This document shows, in pieces, positions 1 through 8,418 of a DNA stretch of 55,884 bases. Where the stretch lies: positions 5,778 to 61,661 of the forward strand of contig PANC01000009.1 in the NCBI GenBank assembly GCA_002708315.1, read 5' to 3'. Numbering within the stretch: position 1 is the first letter of the stretch; every line of letters starts with the position of its first letter. Source of the DNA: Lentimicrobiaceae bacterium (GTDB taxonomy: Bacteria; Bacteroidota; Bacteroidia; Bacteroidales; F082). The notes beneath the pieces were generated by a model. It was given only the letters and a program-made list of their open reading frames with translations, did not search any database and was not told where the DNA came from. The position numbers were made by a program, and so were the translations under genes.

Positions 1-1569
1 AGGATAGGATATGGTCTCTATAACTCTATATGCATCGTTACTAATTAAAGATTCTTCATCCATGCTCTGATTGAAATATAATATAAGCGTCCTATTACCA
101 GCAACTTCAAGAGCCCTTATGCTAGGAAGTAGAATTGCACTATCTGTATTTGAGTTTATGCTACCAGGGGTTCCTCCATTTGAATTATCGGACGCCTTCC
201 AGTTATCAATTTCTGAGCATAAGTTATCTGGATTCTTTTGTTCAATTGACCAACCACCATTATTCTTATGGGGGTTTTGATACCAATCTTCTGTGAATGA
301 CACATGTGAAACAAATCCTCCATCATCATTTGTAAGTTCCATGTATTGTCCAGAATTAGTTATGGAAAAACTACTAAAGCCATAAAAATTACCATATAAT
401 ATTAGGTCATTATGAGCATTTTCATTTGAAATTAGCATATAATCCTTGGCATAAATTATTGCGTTATCAAATTCTTTTTCTGCGGCACCCATTTTCAAAA
501 CCCATCCCGACAGATCAATATTTACTGCCGTTCTATTGTACAATTCAATGTATTCGAACTCGGGTAACCCCACCATTGGTGATGGATCAGCCATTATTTC
601 GTTGAAAACTATATCATATAACTGTGGCTCATAATAGTTGAATTTTAAAGATGATAAAATCATCATGTTTTCTGATAGATCTTCAAGGCCCATTACTGTA
701 ATTTCATATTCTTTACCATTTTCAAAATGGTTGTCAAATACCAAGCTTACCTGTGTTGGGTCAGTTTCGTTTCTATATGCAATAGCTGGGTTGCCAATAC
801 CATTATCCACAATATAATTTATGGTATTTAATGCACTTATTGGATTAATATTCTCATTGAACAACAAGGATAATGTGCTATCTGATTCCACACTAATATG
901 CTGTAGAATAGGTGGCTCAGCATCAATGATATATGGTCCATAATAGACATCATCAAAATACATTTTTGTACTATTACTGGAAGTATACTTACAATAAATT
1001 CCCAGGTTTGAAGTGGTTGAATGTGTCGTATCTAAGCCTTCGGCTTCCAGCTTGAAATCTTCTCCACCTAGAAGATCAGAATATACTTTCCATACACCAG
1101 ACTTGCTATGTGTTACCTTAATTCTTATTTCAAATGATGATGATATAGTTCCATTTATACCTCTGCATACTGAAATAATATCCGTACCATCCTGTCTGAA
1201 AAGCTCAATTGCATCATCGCTTCCCGACTCCCCCAACTGCAAAAAATAACCATTAAGAGGGAGAGATAGATTTTGCTCATCGCTAATGAGATAAAATCGG
1301 GCATTATTATTTGTGGATGGGCTAAATGATAGTTTTATCCAGCATCTCCATTCCATGTCTTCAATTGGCTCATTATCACATGATAAGTATGCGGCACCTT
1401 CTTTGTTGTCGTCCAATTGTAATTGAGCCGAAGTGTTGACTTTAAATAATTCATGATTTCCAATCCACTGAGGATTTTGAGTAAAATCACCGTCATTAAA
1501 ATCATCGAATATTTGTGCCCACGAGCATAAGGATAGAAAGATTATGAAAACACTAAAAGTAGATTTCAT
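1..1569 (-). CDS. Secreted lamin-tail-domain protein, 3' end cut by window edge
   Basis: The frame is open from an ATG at 1569 to base 1, giving 523 codons with no stop, so the C-terminus lies outside the window. Residues 1-19 form a signal peptide ending in SWAQ. The first ~190 residues look like a beta-rich domain of concanavalin/laminin-G type. Residues ~215-310 look like an SbsA-type Ig domain. Residues ~320-465 match a lamin-tail domain, opening FNEIMADPSP and including the EYIELYN and LSGW motifs. A second SbsA-like domain begins near residue 475. Such proteins in Bacteroidota are usually large surface proteins with a T9SS tail, but that tail is not visible here. The gene is divergent from asd across 122 bp. 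Function is unknown. Confidence 0.85.
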   Translation of the reverse strand, partial: MKSTFSVFIIFLSLCSWAQIFDDFNDGDFTQNPQWIGNHELFKVNTSAQLQLDDNKEGAAYLSCDNEPIEDMEWRCWIKLSFSPSTNNNARFYLISDEQNLSLPLNGYFLQLGESGSDDAIELFRQDGTDIISVCRGINGTISSSFEIRIKVTHSKSGVWKVYSDLLGGEDFKLEAEGLDTTHSTTSNLGIYCKYTSSNSTKMYFDDVYYGPYIIDAEPPILQHISVESDSTLSLLFNENINPISALNTINYIVDNGIGNPAIAYRNETDPTQVSLVFDNHFENGKEYEITVMGLEDLSENMMILSSLKFNYYEPQLYDIVFNEIMADPSPMVGLPEFEYIELYNRTAVNIDLSGWVLKMGAAEKEFDNAIIYAKDYMLISNENAHNDLILYGNFYGFSSFSITNSGQYMELTNDDGGFVSHVSFTEDWYQNPHKNNGGWSIEQKNPDNLCSEIDNWKASDNSNGGTPGSINSNTDSAILLPSIRALEVAGNRTLILYFNQSMDEESLISNDAYRVIETISYP

Positions 1570-1574
1570 TTTTG

Positions 1575-1582
1575 TAAATTTG
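1575..1582 (+). promoter_or_regulatory. Candidate -7 element for asd
   Basis: TAAATTTG fits the Bacteroidota TAnnTTTG consensus. It lies about 110 bp before the asd start, and no TTTG is seen at the expected -33 distance, so the call is weak. Confidence 0.3.
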
Positions 1583-1691
1583 CAGATTGTTGGGCTATGG
1601 AATCAATAAAGGTAGTTGATAATTATTGATTAGGAAACAATAAAAAGTGATCAACAAGTTGATTTCAATCTGAAGATAAAAATGGTTTATC

Positions 1692-2681
1692 ATGAAAATT
1701 GCCGTTATTGGCGCCACAGGTTTAGTTGGCGGTAAAATATTGAGGGTGCTTGAGGAAAGAAAAGTTGCTATTTCTGAATTTATTCCTGTTGCTTCCGAAA
1801 GGTCAGTTGGTAGAAAAATTGAATTTAACAACACTAAGTATGATGTTATTTCCATTGAGGATGCCTTAAAAAGATGCCCTGATATCTCTATTTTTTCTGC
1901 TGGCAGTGAAATCTCTCAAAAATGGGCGCCTAAATTTGCCAGTGCTAACTCCCATGTTATTGATAATTCTTCGGCATGGAGAATGAATGATGATGTCCCT
2001 CTCATTGTTCCTGAGATTAATGGCAACGCACTAACTAAAAAAAATCTAATAATTGCAAATCCAAACTGCTCCACAATTCAATTGGTAATGGCATTATCAC
2101 CATTGCATAATGCATATAAAATAAAACGCCTTGTAATATCTACTTACCAGTCAGTATCTGGAAGTGGAGCAAAGGCTGTAAATCAATTATTGGATGAACG
2201 CAAAGAAATTGAATCAGATAAAGAATATCCATTTCAAATAGATTTAAATATTTTACCTCATGCTGGCGATTTTAATGAGGAAGGATATACTTCCGAAGAA
2301 ATGAAACTTGTTAACGAAACCAATAAGATCCTTAATGCTAATATTAATACCACAGCTACTGTGGTTAGGGTTCCTGTTATTACATGTCATTCGGAATCAG
2401 TAAACATCGAGTTCGAAAATGATTTCACAGTGGATGAGGTAAAATATTTATTGGAATCAATGCCAGGAGTAGTTATTTTAGACTTACCAGATGCAAATAT
2501 TTATCCAATGCCCATATTAGCTGTTGACAAGGATGAGGTTATGGTGGGTAGAATTAGACGTGATTTTTCTCAACCGAGGACATTAAATATGTGGGTTGTT
2601 GCCGATAACCTGAGAAAAGGAGCAGCAACTAATGCAGTTCAAATAGTACAATATCTCATAAGCAAAGGGATGGTTAATTAG
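1692..2681 (+). CDS. asd: Aspartate-semialdehyde dehydrogenase
   Basis: Reduces aspartyl-4-phosphate to aspartate semialdehyde with NADPH in the cytoplasm, the branch point to lysine/diaminopimelate, threonine and methionine. The 329 aa length is normal. Residues 1-14 carry the Rossmann motif GATGLVG. The catalytic cysteine is C126 in NPNCSTIQ. The active-site histidine is H232 in CHSE. The substrate segment SVSGSGAKA lies at about 153-161. The ATG at 1692 is chosen because the protein begins directly with the nucleotide-binding strand. It stands alone upstream of ribF, 68 bp away, with a separate promoter candidate between them. Confidence 0.95.
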   Translation: MKIAVIGATGLVGGKILRVLEERKVAISEFIPVASERSVGRKIEFNNTKYDVISIEDALKRCPDISIFSAGSEISQKWAPKFASANSHVIDNSSAWRMNDDVPLIVPEINGNALTKKNLIIANPNCSTIQLVMALSPLHNAYKIKRLVISTYQSVSGSGAKAVNQLLDERKEIESDKEYPFQIDLNILPHAGDFNEEGYTSEEMKLVNETNKILNANINTTATVVRVPVITCHSESVNIEFENDFTVDEVKYLLESMPGVVILDLPDANIYPMPILAVDKDEVMVGRIRRDFSQPRTLNMWVVADNLRKGAATNAVQIVQYLISKGMVN

Positions 2682-2706
2682 AGAAAATCGATGAACATAA
2701 ATATTG

Positions 2707-2714
2707 TATTTTTG
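2707..2714 (+). promoter_or_regulatory. Candidate -7 element for ribF
   Basis: TATTTTTG fits TAnnTTTG and lies 35 bp before the ribF start. No convincing -33 TTTG is visible. Confidence 0.4.
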
Positions 2715-2749
2715 CCCGTCTGTTAAAAGAACTACATTTACTAATATCA

Positions 2750-3688
2750 GTGAAGATTTATAAGTGCATAAAAGATTTCAACCCCGTTAATAATCCGGTT
2801 GTAACCATTGGTTCATTTGATGGTGTTCATCTAGGGCATCAAGCTGTTTATGAAAAAATGAGGAATGAGGCTAAGAAATTAAATGGAGAAACTGTGGTTA
2901 TAACATTCTCACCTCACCCACGTATTGTTTTAGGAGATAACAATTCAAACATTAAATTTATTAAAACCGAAAGAAAGAAGATAGAGCATATAAAAAAGGC
3001 AGGGATTGATAATTTAATTTTAATAGAATTTACAAAAGAATTTTCACAGCAAACCTATAAGTATTTCATCAAAGATCTTATTGTTGATTATATACACCCC
3101 AAGTTATTGGTAATTGGCTATGATCACCATTTCGGGAAAAATAGAGAGGGGAGTATTGAAAATCTTAGAATTTTGGGTTTGGAATATGGGTTTGAAGTTC
3201 AGAAGGTTGAGGAACAAGAATATGAAACCATTACCATTAGTTCATCTAAAATACGAGAGCTATTAAATAGTGGGGATGTGGTAAATGCAAATAAATTATT
3301 GGGACATGAGTACTCAATAACTGGTATTGTTGTTAAGGGTAATTCCATTGGTCGTAATCTTGGCTTTCCCACAGCAAACATTGAGGTTGCAGATGAATAC
3401 AAATTAATTGCCGCAATAGGGGTATATGCATGCCGTGTTTTGGTTAATGGAAAAATATATAAGGGGATGAGTAACATTGGCTATCGTCCTACCATTGAAA
3501 AAGCCGATAATTATAACCCAGAAATTACCATTGAAGTAAATATATTTGACTTTAACAAGATCATTTATAGTGAGGAAATAACAATTTTCTTTGTTAATTG
3601 GTTACGCGATGAACACAAGTTTCCAAGTAAGCAAGCACTTGCGCACCAATTATCAAAAGATAAAATTCATGCCCTTAAATTATTATAA
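2750..3688 (+). CDS. ribF: Bifunctional riboflavin kinase / FAD synthetase
   Basis: Phosphorylates riboflavin to FMN, then adenylylates FMN to FAD. The N-terminal nucleotidyltransferase domain (about 15-180) has IGSFDGVHLGH near residue 20 and SSSKIREL near 165. The C-terminal riboflavin-kinase domain (about 185-312) has GRNLGFPTANI and GYRPTI. The 312 aa length is typical. The start is a GTG; no later ATG precedes the conserved first strand, so GTG is preferred. There is no Shine-Dalgarno sequence, as usual in this phylum. Confidence 0.94.
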   Translation: MKIYKCIKDFNPVNNPVVTIGSFDGVHLGHQAVYEKMRNEAKKLNGETVVITFSPHPRIVLGDNNSNIKFIKTERKKIEHIKKAGIDNLILIEFTKEFSQQTYKYFIKDLIVDYIHPKLLVIGYDHHFGKNREGSIENLRILGLEYGFEVQKVEEQEYETITISSSKIRELLNSGDVVNANKLLGHEYSITGIVVKGNSIGRNLGFPTANIEVADEYKLIAAIGVYACRVLVNGKIYKGMSNIGYRPTIEKADNYNPEITIEVNIFDFNKIIYSEEITIFFVNWLRDEHKFPSKQALAHQLSKDKIHALKLL

Positions 3689-3811
3689 TATGGTGCGCCT
3701 GCCAATGTTAAAATCACCTGATTGGTTATTAGCGGAATAAATATCATTGATCCGGTGACCATGCCAAATTCTATTTTATTATGATACGGTTACTAATTTC
3801 TCATTGTGGGC

Positions 3812-3840
3812 TTTGGATTAATAATTATAAACTAAATTTG
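3812..3840 (+). promoter_or_regulatory. Promoter of the C69 dipeptidase gene
   Basis: TTTG (3812-3815) and TAAATTTG (3833-3840) are separated by 17 bp, a good match to the Bacteroidota -33/-7 consensus. Transcription would begin near 3847. This lies inside the longer possible reading frame that opens at 3781, so the promoter supports the later start at 3883. Confidence 0.65.
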
Positions 3841-3882
3841 TGGTTGTTTTATCACAACCAAACAATTAAATACTCAAATAGA

Positions 3883-5631
3883 ATGAAGAAAATAATAGCC
3901 GTATTGATACTAGCCATTAGCTTTATCATGGTTGAAAACTCAACAGCCTGTACAAATTATCTCATTACAAAGGGAGCTTCCACAGATGGCTCAACCATGA
4001 TTTCTTATGCTGCCGACTCACACATACTATATGGTGAATTATATCACTGGCCTGCTTCAAATAATCCCATTGGAACAATGTTGGATGTTTACGAATGGGA
4101 TACTGGAAAACATCTTGGTCAAATCAAACAAGCTTTGAAAACATATAACGTAGTAGGTAATATGAATGAAAACCAAGTTGCCATTGGCGAGACAACTTAC
4201 GGGGGACGATCAGAGCTGGGAAGTCAAGCCGGAGCAATTATGGATTATGGTAGTTTGATTTATATAACACTTCAAAGAGCTAAATCAGCTCGTCATGCCA
4301 TTAAAATAATGACCGATCTTGTTGCGGAATATGGCTATTATAGTTCAGGCGAATCCTTCTCAATTGCTGATAAGGAAGAGGTGTGGATTATGGAACTTAT
4401 AGGAAAAGGAGAAGGACAAAAAGGTGCAGTTTGGGTAGCCAGAATGGTTCCAGACGGGTATGTAAGCGGCCATGCAAATCAAGCTAGAATTGAAAGATTC
4501 CCTCTTGCTGACAACAAGAGCTCAATAACATCCAATGAAATGGATGAAATTTTTAACAAGAATGTTGATTGTGTATATGCAAATGATGTAATTTCATTCG
4601 CACGCGAAAAGGGATGGTATGTAGGAGAGGATCAGAATTTTTCATTTTCTGATACCTATGCCCCTGTGGATTTTGGAGGTGCTCGTTTTTGCGAGATAAG
4701 AGTATGGACCATGTTCAATAAAGTGACAGGGGGGATGGATGAGTACTGGGATTATTCAAAGGGAATCATAAAACATAATGACAAGTTTGATGATGGAACA
4801 CCAAATCCTAATGGATATGCAACTAACCGTATGCCATTGTGGGTAAAACCGGAGAATAAGGTTAGTGTTCAGGATATGATGGGATACATGCGCGACCATC
4901 TTGAAAATACAGAATTGGATATGAGTCAAGATATGGGGGCAGGACCATTTGGAAACCCATATCGTTGGAGGCCTTTAACGTGGAAAGTTGATGATGTTGC
5001 ATATTGTAATGAACGTGCAACCGCAACTCAACAAACAGGGTTTTCATTCATATCTCAATCTCGTAGTTGGTTACCAGATCAAATAGGAGGAATTATATGG
5101 TGGGGAGTAGATGACGCATCAGGATCGGTTTATATGCCTATGTACTCATGTATAACAAAGGTGCCATATAATTTTGAGGTTGGAAATGGGGCTATGATGG
5201 ATTGGTCATCAGAGTCGGGGTTCTGGGTATTTAGTCAGGTTCAAAATCTGGCATATACGAGGTATAGTTATATTCATCCTGAAATTGAAAAAATACAAAA
5301 TGAGTTTGAGACAGGTTTTGTTAAGACAATTCCCGCTGTAGATGCTGGTGCCATGGCTCTTATTGATAATAACCAAGATGCATCCATCGCTTATCTTACG
5401 GATTATTCAAATGCTGTTGGAGCAAATGTTTTTCAAACATGGAAGAAATTTTATCAGTATTTGTTCATGAAGTATATGGATGGAAATATTAAAACCAAAA
5501 GAGATATTCCCGAGGGCTACAAATATTATGCACCTGAGGTTAAGCAACCTGGATACGGAGAGGGTAAATACCGAATGATAATTGAAGAAACTGGCGATCA
5601 GTTCAAAGTTGTGGGCGGCGATGGCCATTAG
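3883..5631 (+). CDS. Secreted dipeptidase, peptidase family C69
   Basis: An N-terminal-nucleophile dipeptidase of the PepD/C69 type, expected to cut dipeptides in the periplasm or outside the cell. Residues 1-22 are a hydrophobic signal ending STA, followed by C23, which becomes the nucleophile after processing. The family pattern CTNYLITKGASTDGS follows directly, with GETTYGGR about 70 residues later. STAC could also be read as a lipobox, but an N-terminal catalytic Cys fits the family better. The start at 3883 (582 aa) is preferred over the upstream in-frame ATG at 3781 because the latter adds 34 residues before the signal peptide and overlaps the promoter. Confidence 0.88.
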   Translation: MKKIIAVLILAISFIMVENSTACTNYLITKGASTDGSTMISYAADSHILYGELYHWPASNNPIGTMLDVYEWDTGKHLGQIKQALKTYNVVGNMNENQVAIGETTYGGRSELGSQAGAIMDYGSLIYITLQRAKSARHAIKIMTDLVAEYGYYSSGESFSIADKEEVWIMELIGKGEGQKGAVWVARMVPDGYVSGHANQARIERFPLADNKSSITSNEMDEIFNKNVDCVYANDVISFAREKGWYVGEDQNFSFSDTYAPVDFGGARFCEIRVWTMFNKVTGGMDEYWDYSKGIIKHNDKFDDGTPNPNGYATNRMPLWVKPENKVSVQDMMGYMRDHLENTELDMSQDMGAGPFGNPYRWRPLTWKVDDVAYCNERATATQQTGFSFISQSRSWLPDQIGGIIWWGVDDASGSVYMPMYSCITKVPYNFEVGNGAMMDWSSESGFWVFSQVQNLAYTRYSYIHPEIEKIQNEFETGFVKTIPAVDAGAMALIDNNQDASIAYLTDYSNAVGANVFQTWKKFYQYLFMKYMDGNIKTKRDIPEGYKYYAPEVKQPGYGEGKYRMIIEETGDQFKVVGGDGH

Positions 5632-5682
5632 ATTTTACTTATATATTAACTTTAATTTAAAATTATTAATTCCAATATTTTA

Positions 5683-6849
5683 ATGAGACGATTATTAGTT
5701 GCTTCGTTCATCATCATATTCTGTTCATTATCTCATGGGCAGAACTTTGAAATACCAGCCTTTGGAACAGATACAACCTTTGAAATGATAACATGGAACA
5801 TTGAATGGTTTCCGAAAAATGGCCAAACCACCATGGATTATGTAAGTGAGATTATAGAAGATTTGGAAGTAGACCTTATTTCAATGCAAGAGTTGGATGA
5901 TACTATTGCCTTTAAAAGTATGATATCAGTCATGAACAATTATGAAGGATATTTCAAATCTGGATATTTTGCCGGGCTAGCTTATATCTATAACTTTAGA
6001 GTTCTAGAAATTGATACCATCTACGAAATTTATACTACTCAGCCATATTGGCGGCCATTTCCAAGGTCACCAATGGTTATGGAGCTCCGTTTTAAAGGAG
6101 AGAAATTCATAATTATCAACAACCACTTTAAGTGCTGTGGTGATGGTATTTTGGATGAATCAGATGATTGGGATGAAGAAAAAAGACGCTTGGATGCTTC
6201 AAATCTTTTGCGTGACTATATTGATGCTAATTTTAGTAATGAAAACGTAATGCTCACCGGAGATTTAAATGATGACATTGCAGAAAGTATTTCCAACAAT
6301 GTATTTTTAGGATTTATTAATGAACCCTCTAATTATCTATTTGCTGACATGGACATTGCATATGGAAGTACAAATAATTGGTCATATCCCACATGGCCAT
6401 CACACCTCGATCATACTCTGATCACAAGTGCTACTTTTGAAGAATTTGCAAATGAAGGATCAGATATTGAAACATTGAGAATAGATGACTACTTCAGTAG
6501 CTGGAGTTCATATGATGCTAATGTTAGTGATCATAGACCTGTTGGCATAAAAATTTATTCCGATTTATTCGTTGGCAATAAAGAGTTTGCCATTCAAAAG
6601 GAATATTTTACATGCCATCCTAATCCAATATCTGGACGTGCTACACTTCAGTTTCCACAAGTTAAAAAACAAGGGATGGTTATTTTAATTTTTAATATGC
6701 ATGGTGAGTTGGTAAAAAGGTTTGATTTATCACTCCATCAAACACATATAAACTGGGATACATCAATTTTGCCATGTGGAATCTATGTTGCAAGACTTCA
6801 GCATTGGGGCACTACAAAGGAGACTAAAAAAGTTGTGATTCTAGAATAA
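5683..6849 (+). CDS. Secreted endonuclease/exonuclease/phosphatase-family protein with T9SS tail
   Basis: Residues 1-19 are a signal peptide ending SHGQ. Residues ~35-295 form an EEP (DNase I-like) domain: TWNIEWFP, the metal-binding Glu in MQELDD, NNHFKCC, GDLNDD, LDHTLI and SDHRP. Such folds cleave phosphodiesters or phosphomonoesters; the substrate cannot be told from sequence. Residues ~310-388 form a T9SS type A sorting domain, beginning CHPNPISG and ending in a short basic/hydrophobic strand (KKVVILE). It follows the C69 dipeptidase by 51 bp, perhaps on the same transcript. It converges on ferritin with only 5 bp between stop codons. Confidence 0.87.
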   Translation: MRRLLVASFIIIFCSLSHGQNFEIPAFGTDTTFEMITWNIEWFPKNGQTTMDYVSEIIEDLEVDLISMQELDDTIAFKSMISVMNNYEGYFKSGYFAGLAYIYNFRVLEIDTIYEIYTTQPYWRPFPRSPMVMELRFKGEKFIIINNHFKCCGDGILDESDDWDEEKRRLDASNLLRDYIDANFSNENVMLTGDLNDDIAESISNNVFLGFINEPSNYLFADMDIAYGSTNNWSYPTWPSHLDHTLITSATFEEFANEGSDIETLRIDDYFSSWSSYDANVSDHRPVGIKIYSDLFVGNKEFAIQKEYFTCHPNPISGRATLQFPQVKKQGMVILIFNMHGELVKRFDLSLHQTHINWDTSILPCGIYVARLQHWGTTKETKKVVILE

Positions 6850-6854
6850 GAAAG

Positions 6855-7367
6855 CTACTCTACAACTGGATCAGCTGCTGTTACCATTCCATCAAGATCT
6901 TTGTCAATGTGGAACATTCCGGCCTTGTCATTTCCCACAAGTTTTATTTTGTCAAGAATAGTCTTGAAAAGACTTTCTTCCTCAAGTTGTTCTGTTATAT
7001 ACCACTGGAGAAAGTTCATGGTTGTATAGTCTTTTTCTTTGAGTGCTACTTCATATAACTCACTTATTGCCTCGGTAATAAACTTTTCGTGTTCCATTAC
7101 CTTCTCAAAAAGATCAAGTAGTGAATCGAACTCATCCGTGGGGCGTTCAATATCCATAAGCTGTGCCTTACCATCTCTTTCATTTACATAGTGAACAAGC
7201 TTCATCATGTGAACACGCTCTTCCTCAGCATGCTGATATAAAAATTTAGATGCCCCAGGATATCCATTTATTTCGCACCATATTGCCATTGCCAAATATA
7301 GTCGTGAGGAAAATTCTTCTTTTTTTATTTGGTCGTTTAATGCGCTCTGAACCTTAGCTTTGATCAT
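6855..7367 (-). CDS. ftnA: Ferritin, non-haem
   Basis: Iron-storage ferritin that oxidises Fe(II) and stores ferric mineral in a 24-mer. With the start at 7367 the protein is 170 aa. The ferroxidase ligands fall at the same numbers as in E. coli FtnA: E17, E50, H53, E94, Q127 and E130. A longer frame opens at 7469, but it would add 34 hydrophobic residues and run through the atp terminator hairpin at 7448-7466, so the ATG at 7367 is chosen. The gene has its own -7 element just upstream. Confidence 0.94.
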   Translation of the reverse strand: MIKAKVQSALNDQIKKEEFSSRLYLAMAIWCEINGYPGASKFLYQHAEEERVHMMKLVHYVNERDGKAQLMDIERPTDEFDSLLDLFEKVMEHEKFITEAISELYEVALKEKDYTTMNFLQWYITEQLEEESLFKTILDKIKLVGNDKAGMFHIDKDLDGMVTAADPVVE

Positions 7368-7390
7368 AGTGGTAATTTTAAATTGTTTCA

Positions 7391-7398
7391 CAAATATA
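7391..7398 (-). promoter_or_regulatory. Candidate -7 element for ferritin
   Basis: On the minus strand this reads TATATTTG (consensus TAnnTTTG), 23 bp before the ferritin start and just past the atp terminator. The -33 element is not clear. Confidence 0.5.
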
Positions 7399-7442
7399 AT
7401 CATAAGGAGCCAATAAATTATCACCAATGGGCAATATGAAAT

Positions 7443-7466
7443 AAAAAAAGCGCAGAATATGCGCTT
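7443..7466 (-). terminator. Rho-independent terminator of the atpBEFHAG operon
   Basis: On the minus strand AAGCGCA, a 5-nt loop and TGCGCTT form a 7-bp hairpin followed directly by a run of T residues (7443-7449). It lies about 50 bp after the atpG stop and insulates ferritin from atp transcription. Confidence 0.82.
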
Positions 7467-7513
7467 CATAAGTTCTTACTGTTACACTAGTAACTTACAT
7501 AAACAATATATTA

Positions 7514-8401
7514 CTAGTTGTTTAGAGCCTCTGCTCCACCAACAATTTCTAATATTTCATTTGTAATTGATGCTTGACGAGCTTTGTTGTATGTGAGTTT
7601 TAAATCTTTAATAAGTTCATCAGCATTTTCTGTTGCCATATGCATTGCCGTCATACGTGCTCCATGCTCTGAAGCAAAACTGTCTAACAAAGCTTTATAA
7701 AGTTGAACTTTGATGGCCTTGGGAACAAGAGCCTCCAAAATTTCCTCTTTATTGGGCTCAAATATATAGTTTGGATTATTCTCCTCGCCAGTTGTTTCAT
7801 GATTATCACTTTCAACAATTGGTAAAAATGGTTCTTCTTGTAAAAGTTGAACAGCCGCATTTTTAAACTGGTTGTAAATTAGAATAATCTTGTCGTATTT
7901 TTTTTCAGCAAATTCGGCCATTAGATTTTCAGCAATTGGAACAGCATTGTCAAAAGTAAGGGCATCGAATATTTCGTTATTTACCTCAACGGGTGTAATT
8001 CCATATGAGTTTAATCCATCAGCACCTTTTTTCCCTAGGCACATTATGCTTAGATTACCTTTTTTATATTGCTCAGCGTATTTTCCTTCCACAAGGTTTA
8101 TGGCGCTCTTCACAACATTAGAATTGAATGCACCGCACAATCCACGATTTGAGGTTATTGTTACGATTAGAATTTTTTCTTCACTTCTAATTGCAGAATA
8201 TAATCCCTCATCAGAGTCTTCCATGTCAGAGCTTAAATCTTGCATGATATGCTGTAATTTCTGAGCATATGGCCTCATGTTGAGTATGGCATTTTGGGCC
8301 TTTCTCAGCTTGGATGCAGCAACCATTTTCATTGCACTGGTTATCTGCCTGGTGGAGTTAACAGAATTAATACGTATGCGTACTTCCTTAAGGTTTGGCA
8401 T
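7514..8401 (-). CDS. atpG: ATP synthase F1 subunit gamma
   Basis: Central rotor stalk of the F1 motor, linking c-ring rotation to catalysis. The 295 aa length is normal. The N-terminal helix has the signature RIRSV-like segment followed by TRQITSAMKMVAASKL (about 16-31). The C-terminal helix has SEHGARMTAMHMATENA and the ending TNEILEIVGGAEAL. It is the last gene of atpBEFHAG, 17 bp after atpA. Confidence 0.97.
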   Translation of the reverse strand: MPNLKEVRIRINSVNSTRQITSAMKMVAASKLRKAQNAILNMRPYAQKLQHIMQDLSSDMEDSDEGLYSAIRSEEKILIVTITSNRGLCGAFNSNVVKSAINLVEGKYAEQYKKGNLSIMCLGKKGADGLNSYGITPVEVNNEIFDALTFDNAVPIAENLMAEFAEKKYDKIILIYNQFKNAAVQLLQEEPFLPIVESDNHETTGEENNPNYIFEPNKEEILEALVPKAIKVQLYKALLDSFASEHGARMTAMHMATENADELIKDLKLTYNKARQASITNEILEIVGGAEALNN

Positions 8402-8418
8402 AATTTAAGTTTATTCGT

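Noticed and set aside
7368-7469. Longer ferritin with a 34-residue hydrophobic N-terminus starting at 7469
   Set aside because: It would translate the atp terminator hairpin (7448-7466) and lie upstream of ferritin's own -7 element. The 7367 start aligns the ferroxidase residues with FtnA numbering.
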